Assembly (NCBI GenBank): GCA_015680685.1
Contig: MNCI01005034.1
Coordinates: 112,579-176,578 of the forward strand
Length of the DNA stretch: 64,000 bases
Reading direction: 5' to 3'
Source: Gnetum montanum
Lineage: Eukaryota > Streptophyta > Gnetopsida > Gnetales > Gnetaceae
Below the pieces are notes generated by a model. That model was given only the letters and a program-made list of their open reading frames with translations, did not search any database and was not told the DNA's origin. Below are positions 61,510-64,000 of this stretch, piece after piece (the stretch's first letter is position 1; each line of letters opens with the position of its first letter). The position numbers and the translations under genes were made by a program.

Positions 61510-63595
61510 CTGTCACAACACATCCATGGATTAGTAGATATAATGTGTAATCTTAGAGTTTTCAATATCTTCTCTCATTAGTCAGTTACACTTTGGCTAA
61601 GGTTGGACCATGGTAGATTGATTATTTTATTATTATTTTATTTATTATTTATTAATTTTTATTGTAAAATGTCATCAAAGCTTGTTGGAACTATTTAACT
61701 ATTGTAATTTGATGTCTAATAGATGATTTCTTAGTTAAACATTTGTGGGAGTTAGAAAAATGGCGAAAACATTTTTGTCAAAAATGGCACATTTGTGGCC
61801 CCCACAACAAAGAGCTTACCTTCGGTAGCTGCAAGGTCAAAGAATGAAGTGATTTGAATAAATGGTTAGGAAGTTATGGGCTCTGTAAGGTTCTAAGCTC
61901 TAAAAATTTGAAAAACTCCATTGGCATTTGTGAGAAAATGTAAAATTTTCCAAGTGGAGTCACACATATATATACTATTTTTCTCTTACATCAATAGATC
62001 CTTGTATATGGGTTTGCTCTATTGATGAGGCCCCATATATGGAGTCCCTAAGCAAAATTTTGATACTTGAATATCTTAAAAAAATACAAAGAATTTTTCA
62101 ATGAAATTGGGGTCTATGGAGTGCTAAAAAAGCTAAGAATATGAGAAAATGATTAAAGAAGACCTTTGAAAGCTCAAAAATTAAAAAATTCAATGGAGAA
62201 TATGTTTAATAAATAATATATGTAAAGGAGCACATGGTGTGATGCAATAGGTGGGTGTACGAAAGATTCTAATTGCAAGAATGCCTAAGGATAAGGTGCT
62301 TAACGAACCCAACTAAGGGATATACAAATGGATCCTCCCCAAGTAGGCACATGCCTTGTTTTCCCTTGCATAACCTCAAACTAAGGAGTCCGTGGGCCCC
62401 ATGTGTGATTAATGGTCGACAGAAGTTAAGGACCAAAACCCAGAAGATTCTACCTAAGAATTCAAGTACATCAAACCAAGACACAAAATCAAGAACATGG
62501 ACTTCAGTAATGAGGTGAGTTATAGTCAACAGAGTGAGATGATGGAGAAGATGAAATGGAATTCCAAATTAAGGTCATAAAATGTCCCTTGCAAAGTTTC
62601 TATTTAAAATGACCTAAGAAGATCCATCCTTAGTCCAAACCAAAACCAACCTCTTTCAGTGACTTCGCATCATCACTCCAAGACCAATCCATCCCCTTGA
62701 AACATAAGATTGTTCCCATGGAACAACCACCATTCCATAAATAGAGAGAAAGAGAAATAGGAAGTGAGAGAGGACCTTAGTTAGAGTAGATCTTCAGGCA
62801 TGGGTAACATGTCTTTCTAGTCCCATAACTAGTGCTTGTAGCCCATTTATTTATCTAAGGGGTATGCTTTGAATTCCCATCATGTTGTTTTTCTTCTTCT
62901 TTTTCTTCTTCTTTTTTTCTTTTTTATTTTTGGATGGGAACCACACCATGCAAAGACTTTATTTAACTTCTTGTTATTGGCTAAGATGGAATGATAAGAA
63001 GTCCATGAAAATACTTGAGCACCCAAGTAAGTAGAAGAGTACAAAGAGTATTAAGTCCGCTTGAAGTCACAACCTGCACAAACCTTTGAATCCTTCCCAA
63101 TTTCAAAAACTACTAAGGTCACAAATGTATTAAAAGTTGATTTAATGAAAGGGACCTTAGACTCCCAAAATAAGAAAAACCATAGAGTTTGTGAATGGGT
63201 GGATGTCGTGGACTCACTGCCTGTTCCATGAAAAAGAAACCATGACTAAGCCATCAGTACAAAAATTTAGAAATAGAAACTAGACATTAGCAAACAAAAC
63301 ATTAAGCACAAACCACCATTAGTAACAACTACAGCACCACTGTGTTCTGTTGGCATAAAGCACATTTATTAGCAAAAATTTGACAATCACACTCAAATAA
63401 AATAAATAAAATATATAAGAAAGTGTAAAAATATACAAGAAAGATTCAAACATACTAATAATGGTGTAAAAAAAAAGATTATGTAAAAATAGGAAAAATT
63501 TTGAAAATCAAAAAAGGTGTAAAATAAATAACTTGCAAAATCAAAAACATGAACAACAAAAAATAGAAAAAATAAGGAGCCATATGGATGATTAG
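61510..63595 (-). other. Element F spacer
   Basis: No gene is visible. It has a TATATATA run (61966-61974) with TCAATAG/TATTGATG repeats (61989-62020), a 'catgggtaacatgtctttct' module (62799-62818), a pyrimidine tract (62884-62930) and an A-rich block (63380-63590), in the same order as C. Confidence 0.6.
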
Positions 63596-63698
63596 CATGG
63601 ATAGCCATCTCCCCCATGACTGAGTTGCAAGGAAGAGATCTAAAAATTTGAGTATGGTTGTCCATCCATTGAGGTATTTGTTGCAATGGCTTACTTGG
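63596..63698 (-). pseudogene. Element F integrase tail
   Basis: The minus strand reads SVMGEMAIHANH, matching C's VMGEM and VIHANH, with CATGGGGGAGATGG at its core. It is truncated at 63698 by the next LTR. Confidence 0.65.
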
Positions 63699-64000
63699 TG
63701 ATGAGCAGTGAGGTACCCCTACCCTCAAACATACGAATACAAGTGTTACGCATGATCCAATTGAACTCCAAGGACTAAGTGCTTATGCACCTTCACAGAA
63801 CAAGGATTGGTTAGGTGATCGTTGTCTTCCCAAGCTTACTCATATGGCACAATTGTAAGATTAAGTAAACTTGAGGTATATGATTTTTATGCTTTTTATG
63901 TTTTATGTCCTGGTGCTAAAAAAGGAGAAATGAAATACTTAAGTAACTAATTTAATTTAACTAATTATCTAATTTCTAACCAGTCCTAACACCAACATCT
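63699..64000 (-). repeat. Nested LTR at window end (partial)
   Basis: TGATGAGCAGTGAGGTACCCC matches the 3' end of the F LTR (57436 onward) and continues similarly to the window end. It starts inside F's integrase tail with no primer site beside it, so it is the 3' end of another minus-strand insertion. Confidence 0.8.

Larger units (their letters stand above)
57436..63698 (-). mobile_element. Element F: minus-strand element, 3' half visible
   Basis: 3' LTR (57436-58356), polypurine tract, accessory ORF (58600-61506), spacer and integrase end (to 63698). It is inserted in E's LTR. At 63698 it is interrupted within the integrase tail by another LTR of the same type, so its gag-pol must lie to the right of the window if present. 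Confidence 0.75.

Overview
This is a stretch of plant nuclear DNA, very probably from a seed plant with a large, retrotransposon-bloated genome. A conifer or other gymnosperm is plausible, but the sequence alone does not prove it. The one gene that looks intact is an intronless organellar mTERF-family gene (4880-6037, minus strand), the type that is expanded in land plants. Nearly everything else is long, decayed Ty3/gypsy LTR retrotransposon sequence of the Athila/Tat type. These elements have primer sites matching the 3' end of tRNA-Asp, gag-PR-RT-RH-IN order, no visible chromodomain, and a long extra ORF downstream of pol. Most lines of a naive ORF list here are noise.

Layout. 1-1482 is the 3' end and 3' LTR of a young plus-strand element (H), lying in a remnant of a minus-strand element (G, integrase end at about 1765-2500). 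2560-4480 is low-complexity sequence, a decayed ORF of unknown type and small duplications. 4880-6304 holds the mTERF gene, with a telo-box upstream and a tRNA-Gly-like relic. 6305-9490 is gene-flanking DNA with short tandem repeats and a scrap of a different gypsy RT.

9500-57435 is a nest. Host element D (plus, about 9500-10033 and 48196-53068) was split by element B (plus, about 10034-48195, roughly 10.8 kb without its inserts). B was split by two sister minus-strand elements, A (10305-24468) and C (27316-40461). Both are about 13.2 kb once a solo LTR inside A is removed. A itself carries that young solo LTR (14199-15107). D's 3' LTR also serves as the 5' LTR of a short deleted element E (to 57435). 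E's 3' LTR is broken by minus-strand element F (57436-63698), which is broken in turn by another LTR (63699 to the window end).

How the parts relate. A, C, D, E and F all carry the same accessory ORF. It has a globular N-terminal part resembling 'putative plant transposon protein' sequences, a Pro/Gln-rich linker, a long coiled coil and a conserved C-terminal motif. In front of it lies a spacer with its own TATA box and U3-like short repeats. In A, C, F and G a sequence matching the element's polypurine tract also lies at the end of pol or in this spacer. This is the most interesting candidate system in the window. The older copies are inactivated mainly by transitions that turn CAG and TGG codons into stops, as expected from deamination of CHG-methylated DNA.
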